Positions 49,949-58,857 of a stretch of 64,000 nucleotides of DNA are shown one piece after another. The number at the start of each line of letters is the position of its first letter. Positions within the stretch are counted from its first letter, which is position 1. Source of the DNA: Aquiluna sp. (GTDB lineage Bacteria > Actinomycetota > Actinomycetes > Actinomycetales > Microbacteriaceae). Under the pieces are notes generated by a model. It was given only the letters and a program-made list of their open reading frames with translations, was not told where the DNA came from and did not search any database. Both the position numbers and the translations under genes were made by a program. The stretch lies in contig JAOHCW010000002.1 of NCBI GenBank assembly GCA_028095925.1, positions 16,446 through 80,445 of the forward strand, given 5' to 3'.

Positions 49949-51571
49949 GACAACTCGAAGCCAATCATTGAGGCAAGCGAGCTCTCGGTCGACTTCTGGG
50001 TCGATGGCGAGTGGGTCATGGCCGCCAGCGGCGTGAACTTCAGCGTCAAGCCTGGAGACGTGCTGGCAATCGTTGGCGAGTCCGGCTCTGGTAAGTCGAC
50101 ATCCGCAATGAGCCTGCTGGGGCTGTTACCAGTAAATGGCCGAGCATCGGGTTCTGTGAAGCTTCAGGGCGAAGAACTCATTGGCGCAGACAAGAAGCGG
50201 CTTCGTGAAATTAGGGGCAAGGAGATAGCGGTTATCTTCCAGGAGCCGATGACTGCGCTGAACCCCGTCTACACCGTCGGTTTCCAGATAGTTGAGGCTC
50301 TTCAGGTTCACTTCAAGTCAATGACCAAGGCGCAGGGCAAGGTCAGGGCACTCGAGCTTCTCAAGATGGTTGAGCTGCCAGATCCGGAGAAGGCATTTAA
50401 CTCCTACCCGCATGAGCTCTCAGGTGGTCAGAGGCAGCGCGCAATGATTGCGCAGAGCATCTCTTGTGATCCACAGCTTCTAATTGCCGATGAGCCCACC
50501 ACTGCGCTCGATGTTACGGTTCAGGCTGAGATTTTGAACCTTATGCGCGATCTCAACAAGCGCCTAAACTCCGCGGTAATCCTCATTACCCATGACATGG
50601 GCGTTGTTGCTGAGCTAAGCGACTTCATGATCGTTATGAAGGATGGCGTTGTCGTAGAGACCGGGGCCACCTTCGATGTCTTCAAGACCCCAAAGCACCA
50701 ATACACCAAGGACCTACTAGCCGCAGTTCCCAAGTTGGGAGCGGCTGAGACCAAACCTGTTATTGAGCGTAAGGCGACAGAACAACCAGTGCTTCGCATG
50801 CGCGGTCTCAACATTGAATACCCCAAGCGCGGCAAGGTTCCTGCTTTCTTGGCTGTCAAGGATGCTGAACTCGATATCTACCCGGGTGAAGTCCTTGGTT
50901 TGGTGGGGGAGTCGGGTTCCGGTAAGACGACGATTGGCAGGGCGGTCGTTGGGCTGCTGCCAATAAAGAGCGGCGAGCTATCTGTTGATGGTCAGGCAAT
51001 GGTTGGTGTTTCCAGGCAGCAGCTGATCGACGTTCGCAGAAACATTGGAATTGTTTTTCAGGATCCAGGAAGCTCGCTGAACCCGCGGTGGCCAATCGGG
51101 CAGTCCATTGCCGAGCCACTTCTGCTTGCAGGCTGGGACTCGCCTACCCGCACAAACCGTGTCAGCGAGCTTCTGGACTTGGTTGAGCTTCCGAGAAGCT
51201 ATCGCAACCGCTATCCACATGAGCTCTCCGGTGGTCAGAGGCAGCGCGTTGGTATTGCTAGGGCTCTTGCACTAAGTCCTAAGCTGCTGGTTGCTGACGA
51301 GCCAACTAGCGCCCTGGATGTCTCAGTTCAGGCAAGAGTCCTAGAGCTCTTGCAGGAGATTCAGAAGGAACAGCAGTTTGCGACGTTGTTCATTTCGCAC
51401 GACCTAGCCGTAGTTGATCTGCTCAGTGACCGGATTGCGGTTATGAGGCTTGGTGAGATTGTCGAGCAAGGTCACAAGGAGCAGATTCTGCGCAATCCTC
51501 AGGTTGATTACACCAAGAGACTTATTGGTGCTGTCCCGATTCCTGACCCTTCTCACAGCCGCTCCAGGTGA
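49946..51571 (+). CDS. Peptide ABC transporter ATPase, fused DppD-DppF type
   Basis: A 541-residue protein with two complete ABC domains. Each has Walker A (GESGSGKS, near residues 45 and 325), signature LSGGQRQR, and Walker B (LLIADEPTTALDV and LLVADEPTSALDV), with an oligopeptide-type C-terminal extension after each. It powers the two permeases. I chose the ATG at 49946, with GGGAGG upstream, rather than the ATG at 49922. The gene is separated from the permeases by the opposite-strand PH gene. Confidence 0.94.
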   Translation: MDNSKPIIEASELSVDFWVDGEWVMAASGVNFSVKPGDVLAIVGESGSGKSTSAMSLLGLLPVNGRASGSVKLQGEELIGADKKRLREIRGKEIAVIFQEPMTALNPVYTVGFQIVEALQVHFKSMTKAQGKVRALELLKMVELPDPEKAFNSYPHELSGGQRQRAMIAQSISCDPQLLIADEPTTALDVTVQAEILNLMRDLNKRLNSAVILITHDMGVVAELSDFMIVMKDGVVVETGATFDVFKTPKHQYTKDLLAAVPKLGAAETKPVIERKATEQPVLRMRGLNIEYPKRGKVPAFLAVKDAELDIYPGEVLGLVGESGSGKTTIGRAVVGLLPIKSGELSVDGQAMVGVSRQQLIDVRRNIGIVFQDPGSSLNPRWPIGQSIAEPLLLAGWDSPTRTNRVSELLDLVELPRSYRNRYPHELSGGQRQRVGIARALALSPKLLVADEPTSALDVSVQARVLELLQEIQKEQQFATLFISHDLAVVDLLSDRIAVMRLGEIVEQGHKEQILRNPQVDYTKRLIGAVPIPDPSHSRSR

Positions 51572-51587
51572 TCTCGGGCCTAAAGGC

Positions 51588-51593
51588 TAGACT
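51588..51593 (+). promoter_or_regulatory. -10 box (TAGACT) at the start of the glycan locus
   Basis: TAGACT ends eight bases before the ATG at 51602. It probably drives the run of genes from 51602 to 57474. Confidence 0.5.
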
Positions 51594-51601
51594 TTTCACC
51601 T

Positions 51602-52552
51602 ATGGGATCAGAAAGCCTTAGCTTGGCAGTCGTTATTCCAGCGTACAAAGCACGGAATGAAATCGAGGATGTAATTCGTCGAATACCCAAGAACGTGCCT
51701 CACATTATTGTTGTGGACGACTGTTGCCCCGAGCAAACAGGCCAATTTGTTGCTGACAGGTTTGCTGGGGACAAACGGGTCGAGGTGATAACGAATTTGG
51801 TCAATAGGGGGGTCGGTGGCGCCACCAAAGTCGGCTTTAGTCGAGCCTTAGAACTCAAAGTTGACACGGTAGTCAAGATTGACGCAGACGGCCAAATGGA
51901 TCCCGCGCTCATCCCTGACCTAATTCGACCATTGGTCGAGGGCGATGCCGATTACAGCAAAGGCAATCGATTCACTCGCGTCTCTGACCTAAAGTCAATG
52001 CCAAGAGTGAGGGTGCTCGGCAACGCTGGACTCTCGTTTCTGACTAAGGCCTCTTCTGGCTACTGGAGCGTAAGCGATCCGACCAATGGGTTCGTGGCAA
52101 TATCGAAGTCTGCCCTTGAATCTTTGGAACTTGAGAAGATTAGCGAAAGATATTTTTTTGAGTCGGACATGCTATTCAGGCTCGGACTGCAGGGCTCTGT
52201 GGTTAGCGAAGTTCGGATGGCAGCGCATTACGGAGCTGAAAAGAGCAGCCTGAGCCCCCTCAAGAGTTTTTTTGAATTTTCATGGAAACACAACGTCAAC
52301 TTTATTAAGAGAATCATGTACCGCCATTTTCTTCGCGAATGGACACTCGTCACTTTCCAGCTGCCAGCTTCACTGGTTTTGCTTGTTTTTGGTGGAACAC
52401 TCGGGGTGTCCACTTATCTCGAAGCCAGTGCGAGAGGCGTCCCAATGACAGCCGGACAAATTACAACTGCATCGCTTCTCACAATTGTCGGCTTTCAGCT
52501 GTTTCTGTCTGCAGTTTCACATGATGTTTTGTCTGAGCCAAAGAGAAAGTAG
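51602..52552 (+). CDS. Glycosyltransferase family 2, polyprenyl-phosphate sugar synthase type
   Basis: A 316-residue enzyme. The GT2 domain shows VVIPAYKARNEIEDVI, VVDDCCPEQT and the DADGQMDP (DxD) motif. Two C-terminal hydrophobic segments (about 250-270 and 282-305) anchor it in the membrane. This layout fits dolichol- or polyprenyl-phosphate-hexose synthases, which supply lipid-linked sugars to GT-C enzymes; the next gene looks like such an enzyme. The exact sugar is unknown. Confidence 0.83.
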   Translation: MGSESLSLAVVIPAYKARNEIEDVIRRIPKNVPHIIVVDDCCPEQTGQFVADRFAGDKRVEVITNLVNRGVGGATKVGFSRALELKVDTVVKIDADGQMDPALIPDLIRPLVEGDADYSKGNRFTRVSDLKSMPRVRVLGNAGLSFLTKASSGYWSVSDPTNGFVAISKSALESLELEKISERYFFESDMLFRLGLQGSVVSEVRMAAHYGAEKSSLSPLKSFFEFSWKHNVNFIKRIMYRHFLREWTLVTFQLPASLVLLVFGGTLGVSTYLEASARGVPMTAGQITTASLLTIVGFQLFLSAVSHDVLSEPKRK

Positions 52553-52558
52553 CGAATC

Positions 52559-54274
52559 GTGTTAAAAATCTCGAGTGCACTAAGGGGCACATTCAAAGAT
52601 TTCATACCCCAGCTGACTTGGTGGAAGAGGCTTGTGCTGGTGGCGGTGCCATTATTCTCAGCTGGTTTTGCCTACTTTCAAAGCTCAGCAATTTGGCCCG
52701 CCATTCTGGGCGACGAGTGGGTTTATTCAACAAACTCAAGGCATGCCCCCCCGGGAGAGCCCATTATTGGAGCAACCTCAAACTCAATTTACAATTTTGT
52801 TTTCAGTGTTACGAATCTTTGTGGGCCAGAGTTTTACCAATGCACGAAAGCTCTAAATTCCCTATTTTTTGCTGTCTTTGTACTCATGGTTTTTCTTGTC
52901 TCATTGAGGTTCCTTCCATTTTGGTACTCGACAACCCTGGCCTTGGCGGCGGGCGTTTCGTCCCTAAGTGTCTATGTGTCACTGTTTCTTCCGGAGTCGA
53001 TGTTCTACGCAACAATCGGAATATTCATTTGGCTAGTGGTTATTGGAATTGAAGACTGGAAGCCTGCGACATGGACGCTGGCAGGGGTTAGTCTTGGCAT
53101 AGCTTCGCTTGTCAAACCTCACGCCTGGTTCGGTCTTGGAGCGCTTGTCATCTTCGGTCTCGTATACATCGCATTCAACATTCGAGACTGGCGCAAGATC
53201 CTGTCCTTGGGTCTCTTGGTAGTTGTCTCCGCCCTTATCGCAAGACTCACTCTTGCCCTCTTGCTTGGCTCTAATGATTTGTTGAGAATTTTCGGCCAGT
53301 ATTTTGATGCCGGAAACATCGAGGAAATAGTGGGCGGTGGCGGCGAGGAGCAGGCTTCCAATCCAATGGCCAGCCTCCTGGACTTTTTCCCGGGCATGCT
53401 CCTCAATCAACTCGGGGTTGTTCTATCTCTCGTTATTTTGCCGCTGATGGCGGCGGTTAGTTTCTTTATTCGCCGAGGCGTCCGGGATTTGCATGGCCGC
53501 GAAGCAAACTTCCTGATGCTTGTTTTGGTTTGGCTTGGCTTTATGGTCATTGCAGTAGCGCTATTCCAGGCGTATGTGACGGCCCAAGGTGATGACCACG
53601 CACTTCGCGTGGTGCTGAGGTACTACGAGTACCTAATACCGTTCTTATGGATTGCTGCGCTGATGGGTGCTAAGGCGTTGTCTGAGTCTGGCTCGAGTGC
53701 GTGGGTTCGGTGGACTCTCGTCGTAGCTTCAGGAGTAATCCTCAATTGGGTGTTCATAGACTTTTACAATACGGTTCAGATCCAGATCGCCGATGCGCCG
53801 TCAGTAGCAGGTTTGATTGGCAGTCAGTTGAGCACGTCACTTATGTGGACAATCGTGCCTCTCGTCTTATTGACTTTCGGTGTCTTTCCACGATTCTTTG
53901 GAGTAGCAGCTCTAGCTGCGAGTGTCCTGATTTCAGGTGCATTAGGCCAGGGAACATTTGAGCAGTACAGGATAGCCCGTGGGGAACAGTCGGCAGCAGA
54001 CCGAGCCGGCCTCTACTGGGCACAAAGTGATTTCCAGAGCCTCACCTCTGAGATGGTTGTAATTGGCCCGTCGAGATTCGACGCTACGCTGGCAGCGTTT
54101 TGGGTGGATGAGGGAGATATTGATTTTGAGATAGTCCCACCAGGGACTTACGACCTTTCAACTTGGCCTGATGAGTTGGCAAGATACTTTCTAGTCATTG
54201 GTCAAGACACTGTCTTGACTGGGGGCGTAGTTGAACACTCGGGCGAAGGCTTTACCCTGTACTCGAAGGAGTAG
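52559..54274 (+). CDS. Polytopic membrane protein, GT-C-like glycosyltransferase
   Basis: A 571-residue protein with about eleven hydrophobic segments. In the first extracytoplasmic loop, ILGDEWVYSTNSRH holds an Asp-Glu pair as in GT-C enzymes that use lipid-phosphate sugars. The soluble C-terminal part (from about 480) lies outside. It may add a sugar to a surface polymer using the lipid-linked donor made by the preceding GT2. The family is not certain; a polymerase is the alternative. The GTG start follows the GT2 stop by 6 bp. Confidence 0.6.
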   Translation: MLKISSALRGTFKDFIPQLTWWKRLVLVAVPLFSAGFAYFQSSAIWPAILGDEWVYSTNSRHAPPGEPIIGATSNSIYNFVFSVTNLCGPEFYQCTKALNSLFFAVFVLMVFLVSLRFLPFWYSTTLALAAGVSSLSVYVSLFLPESMFYATIGIFIWLVVIGIEDWKPATWTLAGVSLGIASLVKPHAWFGLGALVIFGLVYIAFNIRDWRKILSLGLLVVVSALIARLTLALLLGSNDLLRIFGQYFDAGNIEEIVGGGGEEQASNPMASLLDFFPGMLLNQLGVVLSLVILPLMAAVSFFIRRGVRDLHGREANFLMLVLVWLGFMVIAVALFQAYVTAQGDDHALRVVLRYYEYLIPFLWIAALMGAKALSESGSSAWVRWTLVVASGVILNWVFIDFYNTVQIQIADAPSVAGLIGSQLSTSLMWTIVPLVLLTFGVFPRFFGVAALAASVLISGALGQGTFEQYRIARGEQSAADRAGLYWAQSDFQSLTSEMVVIGPSRFDATLAAFWVDEGDIDFEIVPPGTYDLSTWPDELARYFLVIGQDTVLTGGVVEHSGEGFTLYSKE

Positions 54275-54285
54275 GAACCCATAAT

Positions 54286-55476
54286 TTGCATATCTTTTTC
54301 CTTCACGAGGTCAGCTACCAAAAAAAACCTATTTTTGAGATGCATGAGTTTCCCGAGAGGTTGAACCTTCTCGGACACCGAATCACATTCCTGCAGTTCG
54401 ATGAGGGATTCAAAGCACGAGGGGAAACGCGGAGTCCGTCGAGCGAAACTATTGACGGGAAGGTTTACTCAAATGCAAAAATTAATCTCATCACGCCCTG
54501 GCAATTTGGACTGCCGTCTTTGGATAGGTACCTTGCGACAATAGTGACACCCATCGTGACTCTTCGAAACCTGCTGACCGACAGGCCAGACGTCATTGTC
54601 TCTTATTCTGTTCCAACATCGGGGTGGCAGACACTAATGCTTGCCAAGATCCTGCGGATTCCTTTTGTCTATAGAGCCATAGACGTCAGTCACAAAATAA
54701 GAAAGTCGCGGTTCAATTGGCTGGTTCGTTTTGCGGAGAGATTCGTTTTGAGAAACGCAGATGTGGTGTCGGTGAATAATCCGGCAATGGCTCGATACGC
54801 AAAAGAAGTCATGGGCTCTAGGCGTCCTGTTGAATTCAACGCACCACCTCTAGACCTAAGATTCGCCGTTTCCCCTTCTGGTCAAATGCGCTCAAAGGTT
54901 TTCACTAAATACGAACTTGAGCCCACGGATAGGGTGCTTCTTTACTTGGGGTCTTTCTTCTACTTCTCAGGTTTAGGTCGATTTCTCGAGCAGTTTGCTC
55001 CAGTCCTCAAAAGACGCGAAGACTTTAAGTTTCTCTTGGTTGGTGGTGGGGAACAGGAGGAGGAGCTCAAGAGTCTTGCGCGCAAGTTGGGAGTGTCGGA
55101 ACAGGTCATTTTTGCGGGATTTGTTCCGTTTATTGATATCTGGCCAATTATTGGCGCTGCCAATGCGGCGCTAAATCCCATGACGCCAGGCGATGTCTCA
55201 CACTTTGCTCTTCCGAACAAAGTTATTCAGTACCTAGCCATGGGAACTACAGTAATCAGTACGCGACTTGAGGGGCTCGAGTCAGTGTTCGGTGGTTGCG
55301 ACGAGCTAATTCTTGAAAATGACTATACCCGCATGGCGCAAATAGCAGAGCGGGAGCTGTTGACCGCCAGGCCAAAATCAATTCCTGGGGCTATAGAGAG
55401 GTTTGAAGCAGAGGCCTCGACAAAGAGTTTTGAGACGATGCTTAGTTTTGCGGCCAAAAGAGAGGACCCAAGATGA
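54286..55476 (+). CDS. Glycosyltransferase family 4
   Basis: A 396-residue GT-B enzyme of the cytoplasmic face. The N-terminal domain begins HIFFLHEVSYQKKP and the C-terminal domain has VLLYLGSFFYFSGLGRFLEQFAP, FLLVGGGEQEEELKSLAR, and FALPNKVIQYLAMGTTVISTRLEGL, the nucleotide-sugar binding region, though the usual E-x7-E is not exact. Acceptor and donor are unknown. It starts at TTG 11 bp after the preceding stop and overlaps the next gene (ATGA). Confidence 0.82.
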   Translation: MHIFFLHEVSYQKKPIFEMHEFPERLNLLGHRITFLQFDEGFKARGETRSPSSETIDGKVYSNAKINLITPWQFGLPSLDRYLATIVTPIVTLRNLLTDRPDVIVSYSVPTSGWQTLMLAKILRIPFVYRAIDVSHKIRKSRFNWLVRFAERFVLRNADVVSVNNPAMARYAKEVMGSRRPVEFNAPPLDLRFAVSPSGQMRSKVFTKYELEPTDRVLLYLGSFFYFSGLGRFLEQFAPVLKRREDFKFLLVGGGEQEEELKSLARKLGVSEQVIFAGFVPFIDIWPIIGAANAALNPMTPGDVSHFALPNKVIQYLAMGTTVISTRLEGLESVFGGCDELILENDYTRMAQIAERELLTARPKSIPGAIERFEAEASTKSFETMLSFAAKREDPR

Positions 55477-56342
55477 GGGTAATTGTTTTGGGCTCCAACG
55501 GAATGCTGGGGTCAGAGTTAGTTAGGACCTTACGGCCCCATTGTGAAGTGGTCGAGGTGTCACGTAAAACTACTGGAAACATGACCGAGCTCGTCCAATC
55601 GGGTGGGTCGACTGATTTTCTTGAACCGCTCGCTTTGAATTCAGGTGATTATGTGGTTAATGCGATGGGTATCGTCAAGGCGCGAATAGAGCCAGAGTCG
55701 CCCACCTCAATCTTGAACGCTATTCTCATCAATTCAGTTTTTCCCCAACAGTTGGCTGCATACTGCCAGGCAAGGGGCTCTAGGGTGATCACTGTGCTAA
55801 CTGATTGCGTGTTTTCTGGAAGGGTAGGAGGCTATCTCGAGTCTTCGCACCATGACCCGCTGGATGTATACGGAAAGACTAAGAGTCTCGGGGAGGTTCA
55901 GTCAGATATTTCAATGAACCTACGTGTTTCCTTCCTGGGAACCTCGAACAGAGGCCCAAAGATGCTGTTCGACTGGTTCACAAGCCTCCCTAATAATTCT
56001 GAAGTCGAAGGTTACGAGAGTCATCGCTGGAATGGCACCACCACCCCTGGCGTATCGCGGGTGATTAAGTCAGTAGTTATCCATTCTGGCTTCAGTTCCG
56101 GAACCTTCCATCTAGTTCCAAACTACGTGCTCACTAAATACGAACTCTTGCTGAAGCTTAGGGATGTGTCTAAACGTAGCGACATTAGAGTAGTGAAGAG
56201 TAACCCACCAAAGGTTGATCGGACTCTATCCACATCAGCTCCGGCGGTTTCTGAGCAACTGTGGCTATCGAGCCATGGAGAGACCCCCAGCTCAATAGAC
56301 TACGCGCTGGAGGAGCTCATGGAGAGGAATAGAAATGGGTAA
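55473..56342 (+). CDS. RmlD-like nucleotide-sugar reductase
   Basis: A 289-residue SDR. The Rossmann motif is GSNGMLGSEL at residue 7, and the catalytic Tyr-Lys is in DVYGKTKSLGE. It resembles dTDP-4-dehydrorhamnose reductase, but the next gene is an FnlC/CapG-type epimerase. The pair therefore more likely reduces and epimerises a UDP-2-acetamido-2,6-dideoxy-hexos-4-ulose, as in FucNAc-type pathways. The 4,6-dehydratase that should precede it is not in the window. Confidence 0.75.
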   Translation: MRVIVLGSNGMLGSELVRTLRPHCEVVEVSRKTTGNMTELVQSGGSTDFLEPLALNSGDYVVNAMGIVKARIEPESPTSILNAILINSVFPQQLAAYCQARGSRVITVLTDCVFSGRVGGYLESSHHDPLDVYGKTKSLGEVQSDISMNLRVSFLGTSNRGPKMLFDWFTSLPNNSEVEGYESHRWNGTTTPGVSRVIKSVVIHSGFSSGTFHLVPNYVLTKYELLLKLRDVSKRSDIRVVKSNPPKVDRTLSTSAPAVSEQLWLSSHGETPSSIDYALEELMERNRNG

Positions 56343-57474
56343 GCCAACCGTGATGACAATTGTCGGCACTCGTCCCGAGATTATTCGCTTATCTGAGACA
56401 ATCAAGAGATTCGATCAAGTGTTCAAGCATGAGCTTGTTCATACGGGTCAGAACGATCATGCAAAGCTCAAGGATGTATTTTTTGAGGACTTGGGGCTGA
56501 GGCAGCCCGATCACTATCTGAATGTTGACACCAGCTCGTTCGGCTCAGTTATGGCTGACACAATTCGCTCTTGCGAGAAGCTCTTTGGCACAACCAAGCC
56601 TGACGCTGTTGTTGTGCTCGGTGACACCAACTCTGCTATCTCGCTTCTCGTAGCAAGAAGAATGGCAATCCCCACGTACCACCTTGAAGCAGGAAATCGA
56701 TCATTTGACGAAAATGTTCCCGAAGAAGTTAATCGGAGAATGGTTGATCACGTCGCCGATTACAACTTGGTCTATAACAGTTATTCCTACGGGAATCTAA
56801 TTCGCGAAGGGATTCATCCTCGCTTCCTCCACGTGACAGGGTCTCCCATCAAAGAAATCGTCCACGCCAACCTGCAGCAGATTGAGAACTCCCCTGTTTT
56901 GCAGGAAATGAACCTAAGTAAAGGTAGTTATTTCCTGGTCTCAATCCATAGGCAGGAGAACGTCGATTCTAAGGTCCGGCTTAATTTGCTGATTGAGTCC
57001 ATAGTCGGCTTAGCTGAAAAATTCTCAAAAACGGCTCTTGTCTCCACGCACCCTAGAACAAGAAAGCGAATTGACGCTTGGATGCCTGAGGTGAACTCGA
57101 ACCAATCGCTCAAACTTCTTGATCCATTTGGGTTTCATGATTACATGAGGCTACAAAGGGACGCTTTTTGCGTACTTTCTGACAGCGGGACCATTAGTGA
57201 AGAGTCTGCAATTCTAGGCTTTCCCGCTGTTTCTCTTCGCGAGTCATTCGAAAGATGGGAAGCCTCAGATGCTGGCACAATTGTCCAAACAGGGCTTGAG
57301 ATTGACCCAATCGAGGCAGGCGTTAGGGAAGTTACATCAGGATCGAAGTTGAAAACCAGCCAACCTGAGGGCTATGAGGTCTCCGATTTTTCCCAGCGAG
57401 TAACCCGGTACATACTGTCGACATTTCATTCTCACAAGAATTGGAAGAATCTAAGAGATCTAGACGCAACCTAA
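56335..57474 (+). CDS. UDP-GlcNAc 2-epimerase family protein, FnlC/CapG/WbjD type
   Basis: A 379-residue GT-B-fold epimerase. It opens VMTIVGTRPEIIRLSETI, where classical WecB has GTRPEaIKm, and continues LVHTGQNDHAKLKDVFFEDLGL and HLEAGNRSFDENVPEEVNRRMVDH. The IIRLS and EAGNRSFD forms are those I know from FnlC/CapG, which make UDP-L-FucNAc from the talo epimer. Later SDSGTISEESAILGFP is normal. It overlaps the reductase gene by 8 bp and the convergent gene by 4. Confidence 0.8.
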   Translation: MGKPTVMTIVGTRPEIIRLSETIKRFDQVFKHELVHTGQNDHAKLKDVFFEDLGLRQPDHYLNVDTSSFGSVMADTIRSCEKLFGTTKPDAVVVLGDTNSAISLLVARRMAIPTYHLEAGNRSFDENVPEEVNRRMVDHVADYNLVYNSYSYGNLIREGIHPRFLHVTGSPIKEIVHANLQQIENSPVLQEMNLSKGSYFLVSIHRQENVDSKVRLNLLIESIVGLAEKFSKTALVSTHPRTRKRIDAWMPEVNSNQSLKLLDPFGFHDYMRLQRDAFCVLSDSGTISEESAILGFPAVSLRESFERWEASDAGTIVQTGLEIDPIEAGVREVTSGSKLKTSQPEGYEVSDFSQRVTRYILSTFHSHKNWKNLRDLDAT

Positions 57475-58820
57475 AACTGCTCCTTGTTTTCGATAAAGCT
57501 TAGGAACGAGCTAAGAAAGCTTTGATTTTGGGTGAGTATCTCTCTCACAGATTCTTGCCCTCTTGGAAATTCAGCGAGGCTATTTGTAGCATCGGTAACC
57601 TGCTCTTCAAGTTGGATGTAATCCTCAGCAATGCGTATTCCCTGCACTGTTAGCAGTTCTTGCATGTGCTTGTAGCCATGAAGGGCGTAGTAGCCGGAGC
57701 TTCGGTGGTGTGAATCACGAGTTGCGTCGACCACAACTGGCTTACCCAAGAACAGGGCCTCAAGAAGTAGGGTGGTAGGCGGTCCAACAACGAGATCTGC
57801 CCATTCAAGGTCTTCGGTATAGCTACTGTCAAGCGGTGGGTGCCCTCCAGTTGATCTCATTTCAACCCCACTTTTCCCCCGGATCTGGACTTGGCTGTCC
57901 AGCTTTGATGCTTCGGTAAATTTTGTGTGTATCCTCAACGGGTGGGGCCGATAGGACACCTCCACGTCCCTTTCAGATGTCACCTTTAGAATTGTGTCTA
58001 AGGACCGATGCTCATCGTGAGGCTGGGAATAGCCAACATAGAGTATTCGCCTCAGCGAGTCAGAACTCTCGAGCTGACTCCTCAAGACATCGAACTTAGG
58101 CATTCCCCACTCAAGAATTTGCTCGTTAGAAAAACCGTGCAATTCTCTGGCCGTCTCTGCGCTCTTCGGGCCCGGAACACTTATGAAGTTCGGCTTTCGA
58201 ATGTAAATAGATTTGCTTGAAACGTTGTCCCAATTGTCAATAGCCACCAAAGATTTCGAACCCTGCGCCCTGATTCTCTCGAAGAGCAACCACGAACCCG
58301 GTTCGTAGCCAATGCTGGGAAAAATGACCAGACGATTTCTAGAAAAGTCAGGGAGTCCAGAGAGGTCGAATCTATTTAGATGATTGAGCAGAAGGCGAAT
58401 TCCAAGCTTTCGGGTCGGGGGAAAAAAGGTTAGAAGGAACTTCGGCTTCAAAAAACGAAGAGAGATTTCCCAGATTCTTTCAAGGGCGTGCAGGAGTCTC
58501 GGACCCAGGTTTAATTGGGGCTGCCAGATCTTGACATCACCGATGAACTCTCGAATGTATTTCGTTCTGAATGAGACGTTCGTCCTTTGTGCGTCCAGCC
58601 AAATTAGGTGAAAGAGATTCAAGAGCCACGCTGGTTCTAGATAGTCGAAAGTGGTTTTCTCAAGCCTTCCCTTTAGCCGCTCGGGCAGGAGGACTTCGCC
58701 GATTATCTTAGAGTCAACGAGAATCTCTATTTCGTGTTTTTGCCCAATGGCAGTGAGGACTTCCTCACTTAACCACCATCGGGTGTGCCGAAGATCTGTA
58801 ATGACTATTGCCAGGCGCAT
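57471..58820 (-). CDS. GT-B-like surface carbohydrate protein of unknown specificity
   Basis: A 449-residue protein on the strand opposite the rest of the locus. The N-terminal half is not recognised. The C-terminal half looks like a GT-B nucleotide-binding domain: RRILYVGYSQPHDEHRSLDTIL, VSYRPHPLRIHT, and DLEWADLVVGPPTTLLLEALFLGKPVVVDA. It may be a glycosyltransferase or a CDP-glycerol-transferase-like enzyme. Start choice is firm: TAAACT lies six bases before the ATG. It is divergent from the HAD gene with 37 bp between starts. Confidence 0.6.
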   Translation of the reverse strand: MRLAIVITDLRHTRWWLSEEVLTAIGQKHEIEILVDSKIIGEVLLPERLKGRLEKTTFDYLEPAWLLNLFHLIWLDAQRTNVSFRTKYIREFIGDVKIWQPQLNLGPRLLHALERIWEISLRFLKPKFLLTFFPPTRKLGIRLLLNHLNRFDLSGLPDFSRNRLVIFPSIGYEPGSWLLFERIRAQGSKSLVAIDNWDNVSSKSIYIRKPNFISVPGPKSAETARELHGFSNEQILEWGMPKFDVLRSQLESSDSLRRILYVGYSQPHDEHRSLDTILKVTSERDVEVSYRPHPLRIHTKFTEASKLDSQVQIRGKSGVEMRSTGGHPPLDSSYTEDLEWADLVVGPPTTLLLEALFLGKPVVVDATRDSHHRSSGYYALHGYKHMQELLTVQGIRIAEDYIQLEEQVTDATNSLAEFPRGQESVREILTQNQSFLSSFLSFIENKEQF

Positions 58821-58826
58821 TTCCTC

Positions 58827-58832
58827 AGTTTA
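58827..58832 (-). promoter_or_regulatory. -10 box (TAAACT), minus strand, for the 57471-58820 gene
   Basis: TAAACT on the minus strand is followed by six bases (GAGGAA) and the ATG at 58820. GAGGAA could also act as a very close ribosome site. Confidence 0.6.
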
Positions 58833-58844
58833 GATAGTGCCACC

Positions 58845-58850
58845 TAAACT
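58845..58850 (+). promoter_or_regulatory. -10 box (TAAACT), plus strand, for the nonulosonate-like cluster
   Basis: TAAACT is followed by seven bases and the ATG at 58858. It is a mirror copy of the box at 58827-58832. Confidence 0.6.
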
Positions 58851-58857
58851 TGTCGTC

